Shown piece after piece: positions 48,985 through 60,435 of a stretch of DNA of 64,000 nucleotides. Each line of letters starts with the position of its first letter. Positions within the stretch are counted from its first letter, which is position 1. A program made the position numbers and the translations under genes. A model generated the notes under the pieces. That model had not been told where the DNA came from, did no database searches, and saw only the letters and a program-made list of their open reading frames with translations. The DNA comes from Leguminivora glycinivorella (taxonomy: Eukaryota; Arthropoda; Insecta; Lepidoptera; Tortricidae): the NCBI RefSeq assembly GCF_023078275.1, contig NC_062990.1, positions 10,617,549 through 10,681,548 on the forward strand. Direction: 5' to 3'.

Positions 48985-49218
48985 GCGTGCGAAATGTCAT
49001 TTGATATTTGCCAGTCGCTTTTCGCTGAAGGAAAACATCGCGAGGAAACCGGACTAATTCCAATAAGGTCTAGTTACCCTTCGGGTTGGAAGGTCAGATG
49101 GCAGTTGCTTTCGTAAAAACTAGTGCCTACGCCAAGTCTTGGGATTAGTTGTCAAAGCGGACCCAGGCTCCCATGAGCTGTGGCAAATGCCGGGATAACG
49201 CAAGGGGGATGATGATGA
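48985..49218 (+). mobile_element. tRNA-derived SINE, family B, 5'-truncated
   Basis: Begins GTGCGAAATGTCATTTGATA, lacks the tRNA-like head, ends GGGATGATGATGA. Confidence 0.7.
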
Positions 49219-49220
49219 CT

Positions 49221-49285
49221 TAACTATTTGTACCCACAAAACAAGCTATTCTTGAGCTTACCGTGGGCACACACTATGTAGATTC
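49221..49285 (+). mobile_element. SINE family A, tail fragment
   Basis: TTGTACCCACAAAACAAGCT and CTTGAGCTTACCGTGG. Confidence 0.45.
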
Positions 49286-49324
49286 ATAAATGAGCACAAT
49301 ATCGTGATTCAAATATATATTTTA

Positions 49325-49440
49325 TTATTATTATAAATAGGCTTACTCTTGGCCACAGACTAGCCAAAGGCAAAGACGTGGCCTACGATGGAGTGAGCTC
49401 GCCCAGAAGATGCCTGTTCACTCTTGATTTGAAGGTTTCT
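49325..49440 (-). mobile_element. LINE 3' end, family 3
   Basis: Complement of the 36130-36235 UTR: CTTACTCTTGGCCACAGACT and GGAGTGAGCTCGCCCAGAAG. Confidence 0.55.
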
Positions 49441-49673
49441 ATTTTATTTAGGTTTATTATTTTCTGTTGACACGTTAAGCACTAGTACCATGATTTCTCG
49501 CCAGTATTTCATAGCTTGGGCCACAAAGGGGCTTTTACAATAAACCCTAGATTAATCTGACATATTGCTGAGGATTTCAAAGCAACGAGATAAATTCAAT
49601 AGATATCTGAACTTGGATACATTTAATTGTTTCAACGCTGTCTGGGAATCCAATTTACGGAAATATGATGGAA

Positions 49674-50426
49674 CTAGCTTCTGCCCACGGCTTCGATCGC
49701 GTTAAATTCTAAAATTGCGTAAGGCTCCATACAAAGTTCCAGTCCCCGTTAGGGAAGTGGGGGGTTAGAAAGAGACAAAGAACCGGCCAAGAGCGTGTCG
49801 GGCCACGCTCAGTGTAGGGTTCCGTAGTTTTCCGTATTTTTCTCAAAAACTACTGAACCTATCAAGTTCAAAACAATTTTCCTAGAAAGTCTTTATAAAG
49901 TTCTACATTTGTGATTTTTTTCATATTTTTTAAATATATGGTTCAAAAGTTAGAGGGGGGGGGGACGCACTTCTTTTTCCTTTAGGAGCGATTATTTCGG
50001 AAAATATTAATATTATCAAAAAACGATCTTAGGAAACCCTTATTCATATTTTAATACCTATCCAACAATGTATCACACGTTGGGGTTAGAATGAAAAAAA
50101 ATATCAGCCCCCACTTTACATGTAGGGGGGGTACCCTAATAAAACATTTTTTTTCATTTTTTATTTTTGCACTTTGTTGGCGTGATTGAAATACATATTG
50201 GTACCAAATTTCAGCTTTCTAGTGCTAACGGTTACTGAGATTATCCGCGGACGGACGGACGGACGGACGGACGGACGGACGGACAGACAGACATGGCGAA
50301 ACTATAAGGGTTCCTAGTTGACTACGGAACCCTAAAAAGTAGCATATGTCCCTGTCCATCCCTTCAACTATCCCCAATTTAAAAAATCACGCCAATTCGT
50401 CGCTCCGTTTTGCTGTGAAAGACGGA
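49674..50426 (-). mobile_element. Helitron-like repeat HLE-1 split by HLE-2
   Basis: The HLE-1 halves at 49674-49778 and 50334-50426 are continuous apart from the HLE-2 copy between them; AGAGACAAA and AAGTAGC are adjacent in intact copies. Confidence 0.7.
49779..50333 (-). repeat. Microsatellite-bearing repeat HLE-2, nested copy
   Basis: Complement orientation, from AACCGGCCAAGAGCGTGTCG through (GGAC)n at 50251-50283 to AGGGTTCC-type end near 50330. Confidence 0.7.
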
Positions 50427-50639
50427 CTAAGGTACACCCGGCTAAGATCGGATCTAATGTAAGATCGGATGACCGCAATTACTACTAAAATAATAGTATT
50501 TTTTCATCACTGGCAATACTATGCATGACGCCATTTTATCCCACACATGCAGCAACCGCTCAGCCGCATGAGTCGTGTGCTACGAACGTTTACAAAAAAA
50601 GTGCATTTTTTCGAGAATTTTTGGAGATCCGATCTTTAA

Positions 50640-50872
50640 GATATAAAATAATACTACACTACAAAAAGGAAGTTCGAAACGAGTGGCGATAAATTAAAAC
50701 ACGACCGGAGTGTTTTAAATCGACACGAGTTACGAATTTCCTTTTCGCACGTGTATCGTACGACTTTTTCAGTACAGATGGCTCTCCGAAGTTTCGACCT
50801 GGCATATAATGAACCACTTCTCGCACTAGTACGTATAAAAAAATACCATCTGTACTGAAAAATCAGTTTTTG
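50640..50872. repeat. Palindromic repeat, family 6
   Basis: GGAAGTTCGAAACGAGTGGC, CTTTTCGCACGTGTATCG and terminal CAGTACAG / CTGTACTG, as at 19415-19648. Confidence 0.5.
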
Positions 50873-51189
50873 GGTGACTAACTGGGTTTATATTATTATT
50901 ATTGCAATGAAGTAATGGGTAAGTAGTTTAGGTTTAATGCGGCTTGATTTCTGTATTTGAGTTTGGCGTACGAAGGCTGTAAACGGAGATCCGATGTTTA
51001 ACCTGTCAGCTAAAGATCGGACTATAACCTAAAACGCAACTGGTTCTCGAACTTTTTTATATGGCACATTGTTGACCGAACATTAGCATAGTTCTCCATT
51101 TCAGCTTGGACAAAAATTAGAGCGAGATAATATCCGCTGTGCTGTGCCCTACCACACAAAGCGGAATATAATTATTGTATTATTAATAT

Positions 51190-51640
51190 TTCTTTTATTA
51201 ATATTTCCTTTATTTATTTTCCTTCGTAAGTTAGGTTTTGTACAATATGAGTATAAAAGTAAAATAAAAAAAACACTTACAAAACAATAATTATAAAACA
51301 TATAATTACATTATAAAAAACCTAACCTATTAGGGTGCCGCCAGCAGCGGGGCAGGGCCCAAGCTGCCGGTGGTTAGGGCTGTAGAGAGAGGAACCGTCG
51401 GACTATCCGCGCCGTGTCCAAGATCACCGCCTTCTGCATCTGGCCCTTGATCCATCCACCACCTAGCGAGAGTCCCTTAAGATGTTGGTCGAAACTCTTC
51501 GCTATGAGACCGTTCGCTGAAACGACTATCGGAACAATGATCGTTGAATCAACATTCCACATGGCGGTTATTATTAATTTGTTTTTATTGTTAAATTTTG
51601 GAAAATGACTGTGCTTGTTGGGGGACACAATATGATGATT
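51190..51640 (-). mobile_element. LINE polymerase C-terminus with 3' UTR
   Basis: The minus-strand frame has MWNVDSTIIVPIVVSANGLI, then MQKAVILDTARIVRRFLSLQ, conserved at the end of some lepidopteran non-LTR polymerases. The 3' UTR (GCAGCTTGGGCCC onward) runs to about 51190 and is shared with 13556-13725. Confidence 0.65.
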
Positions 51641-51805
51641 TATTAATATTATTCCTGTTATCCCTAAGTTTTTAATTTTATGACGATCATGATGGGAATT
51701 CTTATATTTTTGTACACAAACGCAAACTTATATTGTATTTTTTTTTCGTGAAATAAATCATCTATCTATTTATCTATCATTCGCTATAAATAAATAAATA
51801 AATAT

Positions 51806-52001
51806 TGAGGACACCTTACACAGATCAACTTATCCCCAAACTAAGCAAAACTTGTAGTATGAGTGCTAAGCGACGATATACATATTACATACTTATATAT
51901 GTAGAAAACATCCATGACTCACGATTAAATATCTGTGCTCATTACACAAATAAATGGCCTTACCGGGATTCGAACCCAGGACCGACTGAGCCAGACCGGT
52001 C
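51806..52001 (-). mobile_element. SINE family A
   Basis: GGATTCGAACCCAGGACCG box followed by CTGAGCCAGACCGG head on the + strand, tail near TAAATAAATAAATAT. Confidence 0.7.
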
Positions 52002-52756
52002 GTCAATGCCCTACCTACAAAAGCTTGATTGACATCGATCGTCAATAGACGACGCCGTGTTAATCTAATCGAACGCCTCTATTGTACAGCTTGACATGAC
52101 GTCAATATCCGTAAAGCATAGTTATAGTAGGTATAGTATATGTACTAGCATGGAGATAGGAGTAGGTATTATAGAACAGTGACTGGTAAGGGATTTCACC
52201 ACCCCCTTTCCTCTCGTTTGTAATAGCTGTCACTATGTTAATAGTTGAATAGGCTAGTTTTCTATACTAAAAATAACATATTTTATGCAGGGCACGAAAT
52301 AAAACACCACATAATTAGAAGACAAATATGGACAGTGGTTTAAACATAATTTACTTAATAAGTCAAAGAGAAATATATAAAGTAAATGATTTGAGCGTGA
52401 CGTCACTCCTCAGAATTTGTGTGTGCGTGCGTGCGTGCGTGCGTGCGTGTGTGTGTGTGATTATATTCGAAACTTTGTGGAGTCAGCAATTTGGATCTCG
52501 CTGATAGCCGCCTCGCCTGATTTAAAATAAATAATTCCTGCATTTTATCAGAATGACAGTATCCATTAACGGGCTCTTTCCTAATTATTTTCCTTTCGGA
52601 GATAATTATTACCCTCTTAAGCAATCATTTCCGGGATAACAAGTATCTTTTGTCTTTACCCGGGACTGAATGAGGCATTAATAATTTATTCTTGATGTTT
52701 TTTTCGACGTCCGAAATTTTGTTACCGCTTCCGCGGGCTCCGTCAAATAAATAGTA
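52002..52756. other. Unassigned DNA with a GTGC/GT microsatellite
   Basis: (GTGC)n then (GT)n at 52419-52460. A piece resembling the family C SINE head (GGGATTTCACCACCCCCTTT) lies at 52190. Confidence 0.35.
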
Positions 52757-53083
52757 GGGCCATTTTTTTCAAAGTTGTCCACCCCACTTTTTTATTGGAT
52801 TTGGAATTTTTTATGTGGTTTCCACTCAGAATCGCGAGCTCTTTCAATTCTAATAGGAGAAAAAAAATGTCCCAAGGTTTTTTCCCATTACCATTTTTTC
52901 ATACATTTTGTATGGCGGTAACGGAATGGAAGGTTCGAAAAAATGTATGGAAATCTTGGGACATCTTTTGTCCTACCAGGATCGAAAGAGCTCGCGATTC
53001 TGATTGCTCGTGATTAATCGCTTAAAAATTACCCATGTTACAAAAAAAGTGGGGTGGACAACTTTGAAAAAGAAAATGGCCCG
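52757..53083. mobile_element. Palindromic MITE
   Basis: Ends GGGCCATTTTTTTCAAAGTT and AACTTTGAAAAAGAAAATGG, then GTCCACCCCACTT inverted; internal inverted stretch GCGAGCTCTTTC / GAAAGAGCTCGC. A degraded relative is at 35770-36030. Confidence 0.7.
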
Positions 53084-53203
53084 TATACACGCCTTGGCCA
53101 GTAAATAAATACTGGTTTAAACTTTCGCGATTATTACACATAGTCTTCTCCGAGACCACGGGAACTACGCAGTCCCTGAAACGTTTAATATGTACTTTCA
53201 CGT

Positions 53204-53348
53204 CACGGCCACGACAACATTGGTCAGCGCGACAGCGGTGAGCGGCAGCCATACGCGCGAATGAGAAGTCCCATCGCTGTGGCTCGCTCCAATGTATGGC
53301 CGCCGCTCACCGCTGTCACGCTTAGACCAATGTCGTGGCTGGGCCGTA
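53204..53348. mobile_element. Palindromic MITE, family 1
   Basis: GACAGCGGTGAGCGGCAGCC inverted as GCCGCCGCTCACCGCTGTC, with GGCCGTA end; opposite orientation to 1711-1856. Confidence 0.7.
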
Positions 53349-53397
53349 AAGTACTACTTAGTACGTTTTAGTAGTACTTTTGTCTTCGGCTTCGCTG

Positions 53398-53533
53398 TAG
53401 TAAAAGTAGCCTAATATGACCATCCCTTCAATTATCTCCATTTAAAAAATCACGACAATTCGTCGCTCCGTTTTGCCGTGAAAGACGGACAAACAAACAG
53501 ACACACACACTTTCCCATTTACAATATTAAAAA
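53398..53533 (-). mobile_element. Helitron-like repeat HLE-1, 5' part
   Basis: Contains AATTCGTCGCTCCGTTTTGC and the CAAACAAACAGACACACAC tract. Confidence 0.6.
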
Positions 53534-53810
53534 TTAAATAATATGGATGTTGAGTTGACGGAGACTTCACTAAGATAGTTCAATTCCAAACTCCATATTA
53601 ATTAGCAAATCGTTTTGACAGTTCTTAAAAAGAAACTGATTTGACTTTTACAGGCAGGAAAGAAGCCTATTGCCAAGAGTGGTATTGATACTTGAGTACT
53701 TGTCATGTGCTCTGCCTACTCCTTTAAGGAATATAGGCGTCACATCAGTCACATGTATGTAGTACTAATATTCACACCTTATTATAATATAATTGAATAT
53801 TAGTCAAATG

Positions 53811-54137
53811 ATCATCATCCTCCTTGCGTCATCCCGGCATTTGCCACGGCTCATGGGAGCCTGGGGTCCGCTTTGACAACTGACCCCAAGATTTGGCGAA
53901 GGCACTAGTTTTACGAAAGCGACTGCCATCTGACCTTCCAACCCGAAGGGTAACTAGGCCTTTTTGGGATTAGTCCGGTTTCCTCACGATGTTTTCCTTC
54001 AACGAAAAGCGACTGGCAAATATCAAAGGACATTCGCACATAAGTTCCGAAAAACTCATTGGTGCGAGCCGGGGTTCGAACCCGCGACCTCCGGATTGAA
54101 AGTCGCACGCTCTTACCGCTAGGCCACCAGCGCTTAT
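53811..54137 (-). mobile_element. tRNA-derived SINE, family B, with long target duplication
   Basis: Full length on the minus strand (GCGCTGGTGGCCTAGCGG head). The 47-bp left flank (53763-53809) is repeated to the right (54138-54166 and 54411-54426), split there by an HLE-1 copy. Confidence 0.75.
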
Positions 54138-54166
54138 TACTAATATTCATACCTTATTATAATATA

Positions 54167-54410
54167 CTAGCCTTTGCCCGCGGCTTCGCTCGCGTTAAAT
54201 TCGAAAATTGCTGAATGCTCCATACCAACTTCCACCCCCATTCTAAGGAAGTGGGGGGGATATAAAGAGACAAAAAGTAGCCTATGTCACTCTCCATCCC
54301 TTTAACTATCTCCACTTAAAAAATCATGTCAATACGTCGCTCCGTTTTGCCGTGAAAGATGGACAAACAAACAGACACACACACTTTCCCATTTATAATA
54401 TTAGTATGGA
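54167..54410 (-). mobile_element. Helitron-like repeat HLE-1, full-length long form
   Basis: From the complement of CTAG and the GCGGGCAAAGG hairpin to the complement of TCCATACTAATATTATAAA. It splits the right-hand target duplication of the neighbouring SINE. Confidence 0.75.
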
Positions 54411-54730
54411 TGAATATTAGTCAAATAATATGGGTCAAATTGTCAAAATTTACTTTGTCAAAGATCTTTACCACTATCTTTGACGACGGTAACCCTTCGA
54501 CCTCTGTAATCTTACGTTTCCATAGAAATGGAAACCCCCGAAATGGACAATATGGGTACGATTAAAGGAAACTGTCCTTTGTTTGAAAGGGGACGGGTTT
54601 GATTTAATTATAATACATGTGTTTGTATATCTATATTGTTTACTAATAAATGAAATAAAAGCATAGATAGTGGGTATACGTTTGTATATAAGGACATCCG
54701 CGCGGCCCGTTTCCTTCCGTAATATTGTAA

Positions 54731-54980
54731 TTAACTAAGTAAAATCGCCGTCAATAGAAATTGTCAACAATGTAAACAAACCATTCTATAAAATATCATT
54801 ATTCTAGCACAATTTTATTACTTAAAAGGTTGAGGATCATAATGTGATAAGAATTGATTAAAAACACATGGATTTAGCCAGTATCTGATGAGTTAGAATG
54901 GAAATTAAAGACATTTTGACTACAAGGTTTGTTTACATTGTTCACAAGTTCTATTGACGGCGACTTTAATAAGTATACTT
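54731..54980. mobile_element. Palindromic MITE
   Basis: TCGCCGTCAATAGAAATTGT and AATGTAAACAAACC inverted as GGTTTGTTTACATTG and CTATTGACGGCGAC. Confidence 0.7.
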
Positions 54981-55985
54981 ATTATAGGTATAAAGTCATC
55001 CAAAAGCCAATACACAAATATGCAATTTGTAGTTTGAACGAAACCACCAAACCGCAGTTTACAGTTAAATAAGCATAATAAACCAATAAAGTAGTTTTCA
55101 ATTTAGACAAAACTAGAACTATTTTGGTGCAAAGTGAAGTTATGTTAAAACCGAAAGATGGGGTCAGTACTCAACCGCTGAACCATGGGATTAAAGCCAA
55201 TTTTTAGCTTACGATACGGAGCCGACACGATCAAGGATTAACATGGATTTTTGTTAAAATTGTATTATGTGCGGTGCGTCACAATACGGAGCTGACATGT
55301 CCCAAATTAAAAAAAAAACACTTTCACTAATACTTCATTAATCTTAGTATGTAATGCGGAGGTGGCGAGGGGCGAAGTTGAGAGAAAGCCGAGTGGTACT
55401 AGTAACTGAGAACCTACAGACTACAATTTAGGAACACTTTCCTGAACCTAGGTGACCTAACCAGGGTAGGTGCACTAGCTCTCAGACACCTCAGCGCTTA
55501 ATCAAGGTTAAAACACCAGGCTTGCATGGAACTATTCCCTGTTGCGAAAGTTCAACGATACTCGGTCGAGGCGCCGGAGGGTCATGATTCTACGTTGACC
55601 AAACGATAGCGTGTTCTATCTTCCGGATGCTCTGTGTGTGCGCCATCTGTTGGTGCACTTAAGAACTAACGGCTGATCAATGTGTTCGATACCTACAGTT
55701 GTAACGCTGCTTAAGCGTGTGGCCTGAGTAAAGCAATGCAGCTGCAACAGATGGCGCGCCCGTGGTAGTTCGGTGTTGATCTCGTTACAACGTTCAATAT
55801 GGACGTTTTATTATGCACTTAAATAAAGAAAAAATATAAAAAATTAACCGAAGTCGGGACGTGTAAAACACCTTTCGAAGTAATAACGTTGTCTGGCAAA
55901 AAGCCAAAGCATTAGACATTTAACTAGATAAAGCTGTAGCGGTGAAAATGAGCTAAAATAACTATTTCATCAGGCTAGCTTTCAA
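54981..55985. other. Unassigned DNA
   Basis: CGATACGGAGCCGACACG (55212) and ACAATACGGAGCTGACATG (55282) form a loose doublet. CGCCATCTGTTGG and CAACAGATGGCGCG (55640, 55746) form an inverted pair. No coding recognised. Confidence 0.3.
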
Positions 55986-55989
55986 TATC

Positions 55990-57590
55990 TTACGAGGAAG
56001 AGCAACCCCAAAGATCTTAATGTTACATACAACGGAGAACAAGTTGATTTAGATCACAGCTTAAGTTTCTAGGCATACATTTAGACGAGCATTGTAACTT
56101 TAACATTCATGTTGAAAATGTCTGTAAAAAATTGAATAAATTTATTTTTCCACTCCGAAAGTTACGAGAATCGGTATCGCGTGAGGCAGCCCTTGTAGCA
56201 TACCATGGCTACGTAATGTCTGTTCTCCGATATGGACTTACCATATGGGGTAACTCCCCTGATATTCAAAAAGCTTTTGTTAAACAAAAAAAATGTATCA
56301 GAGCTATATTTTCACTTAAGCCACTTGACTCTTGTAAACCCATATTCGAACATCACAAACTTTTGTCTTTGCCTTCGTTATATACACGGTGTTTCCGGTA
56401 TCACTCAAAAGCTCAGACACCCCAACTGATTTTTATTTTTTTAAACGTATCTAGAATGTTCATTTTTTAATCTGATGATTATTATTTTTTTAAATTGAGA
56501 TTTAAATTTTCTGTGCAGCTCTACTCGGCTTTTAACTCTACACTCAATAAAATAATTGCTAGCTACCATCATAAACCTTCAAACTGTTTAATTGTGTACG
56601 TTACTGCAACGACATAAGGTTTACCAATAGACAGCTATGTCAATGTAAAGCACTTCAACCTGTGTCACAGTAAACTTCAAATTGGACAGGTGACTCAGTA
56701 AGCAAATTTAAACCTAAAATTCAAAATGACAAGGTTGTAATTAGGTACGAGTTCAATTAGTTATGACTTATGATAAACTTTAAAATTAAACTGACGCACA
56801 ACGTCTATCTCGTAGCGGAAAAAATAATCGTCCAAGTAACCAGCCAGTATTAATACCCTTAAATACTGAAAAAGGTATACAACCTCTAACAATATGATAT
56901 GCACAAAGTTGTATTACAAATTTGTAGAATGGGCACGTAAACAATAACTAATAATACAAATTAAAACAAAAAATATTACCCCCATCAAGATATAGCTCAA
57001 TCGATTCTACTCTCGATTCTGAACAAACAGTTTTCAGGTTTTTAGTGTTAAGTGAAACACGGTGTATATACGAAACAGCTGTATTTGTGCACAGCAATCA
57101 AAATTATTTTAATAAAAACTATGAGGTTATAACCTACAACGACCGGATATCCAGACAAAAAGACCTATTGAGTGTACCTAAAGCCCGCTTGAAACAAACA
57201 ATGCTTAGTCCATATTTTATGTGTGTAAAAATATATAATAAGCTTCCTATGAACATAAAAAATCTACATCTCAATCAGTTCAAAACTGCTCTGTATAACT
57301 GGTTATGCGATCACAATATTTATTCCATTAATGAATTTTTAAATCTTTAATGTAATTATTAATAATAATTATGCATGTTTGGCTAAAACTTGTAAATAGG
57401 CTAGGTCTTTGTATTTGGTGGACTGATTAACATCAATCCGCCAGAAATACATTAAATTTGCATGCTTGTTTAAGTAGAATATGGAGAACATGTCATTATA
57501 TTATACCAACCCTATGTAACCCGTATTCCGCAAATAAATTCATTTCATTTCATTTCATTTCATTTCATTTCATTTCATTTCATTTCATTT
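55990..57590 (+). mobile_element. LINE C-terminal region with ATTTC tail, split by a mariner-like insertion
   Basis: Part one (56070-56384) reads FLGIHLDEHCNFNIHVENVC, then SVLRYGLTIWGNSPDIQKAF; part two (57067-57350) reads YETAVFVHSNQNYF and IYNKLPMNIKNLHLNQFKTA to a stop. The tail is (CATTT)n at 57540-57592. Related to CR1/Jockey-type polymerases. Confidence 0.75.
56385..57064. mobile_element. Mariner-like non-autonomous element
   Basis: Ends CACGGTGTTTCC and GAAACACGGTG, flanked by TA (56383-56384, 57065-57066). The LINE frame continues in register if the element and one TA are ignored. No transposase frame in 680 bp. Confidence 0.7.
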
Positions 57591-57824
57591 CATAGCATTC
57601 ATATTGATTGGATAATCGTTCGATCTCATACCTATTTATTAAAGTATACAATGTTTTTAAGCAACGAAAAAGAAAAGGACTTCAGTAGCTAATACCCTTA
57701 GATTTCCTCTTTTTGTGGCTATTGGTACTACTACTGACAAACTTTTTCACATCACGTATTCGGAAAGGGAAAAGAGCATTTACACTAATTTTAGAATACA
57801 TATGTATATGTATTCCGTGTGGTG

Positions 57825-58055
57825 ACGGGTTAAGAATTTCACCACCCCCTTTCTTCCCGTGGGTGTCGTAGAAGGCGACTGTGGGATATGGGTTAAATTG
57901 TGGCGTAGGCGAGAGGCTGGCAACCTGTCACTGCAATGTCACAGTTTCGTTTTCTGTCAACCCCTTATTTGCCAAGAGTGGCACTGAAGCTTGAGTGGTT
58001 TCATGTGCTCTGCCTACCCCTTCGTGAGATGCAGGCGTGATTATATGTATGTATA
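57825..58055 (+). mobile_element. SINE-like repeat, family C, fullest copy
   Basis: GTGGTGACGGGTTAAGAATT, CCCGTGGGTGTCGTAGAAGG, TTGCCAAGAGTGGCACTGAA and CATGTGCTCTGCCTACCCC in order. Shorter pieces are at 6100, 11208, 44281 and 53672. Confidence 0.6.
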
Positions 58056-58061
58056 TGTATA

Positions 58062-58951
58062 TGTCGCAGGGAAATGGCCAAAACAGAGATTTCATCAAAT
58101 CACTAAGGGATATGATCAAATCACGCAGGATGTCAAAATGGCGAATCCATTTTATCATTTCTCTAGAAAATTTCAGTCATTTGACTAAATCCCTTACTCT
58201 GTTTAGTGAAATCACAAAATCGACCAACAGACACGCCACGTTTTGTCAATTCACTAGATTTGTTTAGAGATTTGATAAAATCCCTGAACCACGTCAGTAA
58301 GTTGACGAAACGAGCTTATAAAGTCAACTAGTTTTATCATTTCGCTAAACAAGTTCAGTGAAAAGACAAAATGTTTTAATAAATATGAAAATAATTTAAA
58401 ATGAAACTTTTATAGCTTTGTTTCTTCACTTATTCTATTTTTTTTTCTTATTTATAGAAAACTTATTACTTGATTGCCTTTGTCACTTGATTTGATTGAA
58501 TCCTTAACTAGATTAGTGAAATGGTAAAATTGAATCCGTTTTTAAGAGTTTTTGGTTTTCTAATTGGATATATTAGATTCTTGGTTTTGTCATTTCACGA
58601 AACCAGTTCAGACATTTGATCAAATCACCAGTTGAGACTTTATCATTTCCCTAAATTTGTTTAGGGAAATGTTAAAACTAGTTGACTTTTTGAGTTCGTT
58701 TCGTCAACTCACTGTCGTGGTTCAGGGATTTTATCAAATCCCTAAACAAATCTAGTGAAATGACAAAACGTGGCGTGTCTATTGGCCGATTTTGTGATAT
58801 CACTAAACAGAGTCAGGGATTTAGTCAAATGACTGAAATTTTCTAGAGAAATGATGAAATGGATTCGCCGTTTTGACATCCTGCGTGATTTGATCAAATC
58901 CCTTAGAGATTTGACCAAATCTCTGTTTTGGCCATTTCCCTGCGACATCTA
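58062..58951. mobile_element. Fold-back element with degenerate repeat arms, FB-3
   Basis: Outer ends ATGTCGCAGGGAAATGGCCA and TGGCCATTTCCCTGCGACAT are perfect inverse copies. Arms of over 300 bp consist of ~20-bp units around TTTGATCAAATC and TTTAGTGAAAT. An AT-rich spacer separates them. No domain in any frame. Confidence 0.8.
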
Positions 58952-60430
58952 AATATATAAAAGAAGAAGCTGACTGACTGACTGACTGACTGACTGACAT
59001 ATCAACGCACAGCCGAAACCGCTGGTCCTAGAGATTTCAAATTTGGTACGTAGGTTCCTTATATAGTGTAGAGGAGCACTAAGAAAGGATTTTCCAAAAT
59101 TCACCTCCTAAGGGGGTCAAATGGGGGTTCAAAGTTTGTATGGGGAAACAAGATTAGTTTGACTATTTTATTCGAAACTTCACAGGAAGATTCCTTAAGA
59201 CATATGACTGAATACGTGTTTCAGATTTTTTGAAAATTTAACCCCCAAAAGGGTGAAAAGGGGGTGATAAAGTCAAAAAATCAATATGGGTATCGTTTTT
59301 ATGGTTTATCGGGTCGCTGATTACGATAAATACAACGTTTTTAAAATCTAACGAGGCGGAAGTGAAATACCTTCTCCCCTGTTGTGGTGCAATGGGGTTT
59401 AAATATCAAAAAAATATATAAAAGAAAATATTGACTGACTGACTGACATATCAACGCACAGCCGAAACCGCTGGTCCTAGAGATGTCAAATTTGGCGCGT
59501 AGGTTCCTTATATAGTGTAGAGGAGCACTAAGAAAAGATTTTTCAAATTTCGCCTCCTGAGGGGGTCAAATGGGGGTTCAATGTTTGTATGGGGAAACAA
59601 TGTTAGTTTCACTGTTTTATTCGAAACTTCACAGGAGGGATCCTAAAAACATATGACTAAAGACGTGTTTCAGGTTTATTGAAAATTTAACCCCTAAAAG
59701 GGTGGAAAGGGGGTGATAAAGTAAAAAAAAACAATATGGGTATCGTTTTTATGACTAATCGGGTCGCTGATCACGATAAATACAACGCTTTTAAAATCTA
59801 ACGAGGCGGAAGTGAAATACCTTCTCCACTGTTGTAGTGCAATGGGGTTTAAATATCAAAAAATATATAAAAGAAGAAACTGACTGACTGACTAACTGAC
59901 ATATCAACACACAGCCGAAACCGCTGGTCCTAGAGATTTCAAATTTGGCACATAGGTTCCTTATATGGCGTAGAGGAGCACTAAGAAAGGATTTTTCAAA
60001 ATTCTCCTTTTAAAGGGTGAAATGGGGGGTTCAAAGTTTGTATGGGGAACAAGATTAGTTTGACTATTTTATTCGAAACTTCACAGGTGGATTCCTAAAG
60101 ACATATGACTAAATACATGTTTCAGGTTTTTTTTTTAAATTTGACCCCTAAAGGGTTGCAAAGGGGGTAAAGTCAAAAACACAATATGGGTATCGTTTTT
60201 ATGGTTTATCGGGTCGCTGATCACGATAAATACAACGATTTTAAAATCTAATGAGGTGCAAAAGGAATTTTCTCCCCTGTTGTTGTGCAATGGGGTTAAA
60301 ATATCTAAAATAGCCATAAGTATAGATTTAGTTTTTATCTTTACTTCTGGTTTAAGAGATTTCAAATTGACACGGAAGTTCCTTAGAGGAGCACTAAGAA
60401 AGGATTTTTCAAAGTTCACCTCCTAGCATG
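58952..60430 (+). repeat. ~455-bp tandem repeat, three copies plus a fragment
   Basis: Units start near 58952, 59412 and 59861 with AATATATAAAAGAAGAA and a (GACT)n run. Each contains CAACGCACAGCCGAAACCGC (last unit CAACACAC), GGAGCACTAAGAAAGGATTT and GGGTCGCTGATCACGATAAA. A fourth truncated piece is at 60325-60430. Confidence 0.85.
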
Positions 60431-60435
60431 ATAAT

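Noticed and set aside
58037..58267. Frames in the FB-3 arms
   Set aside because: Similar frames appear on both arms in opposite strands because the arms are inverse copies of short repeats.
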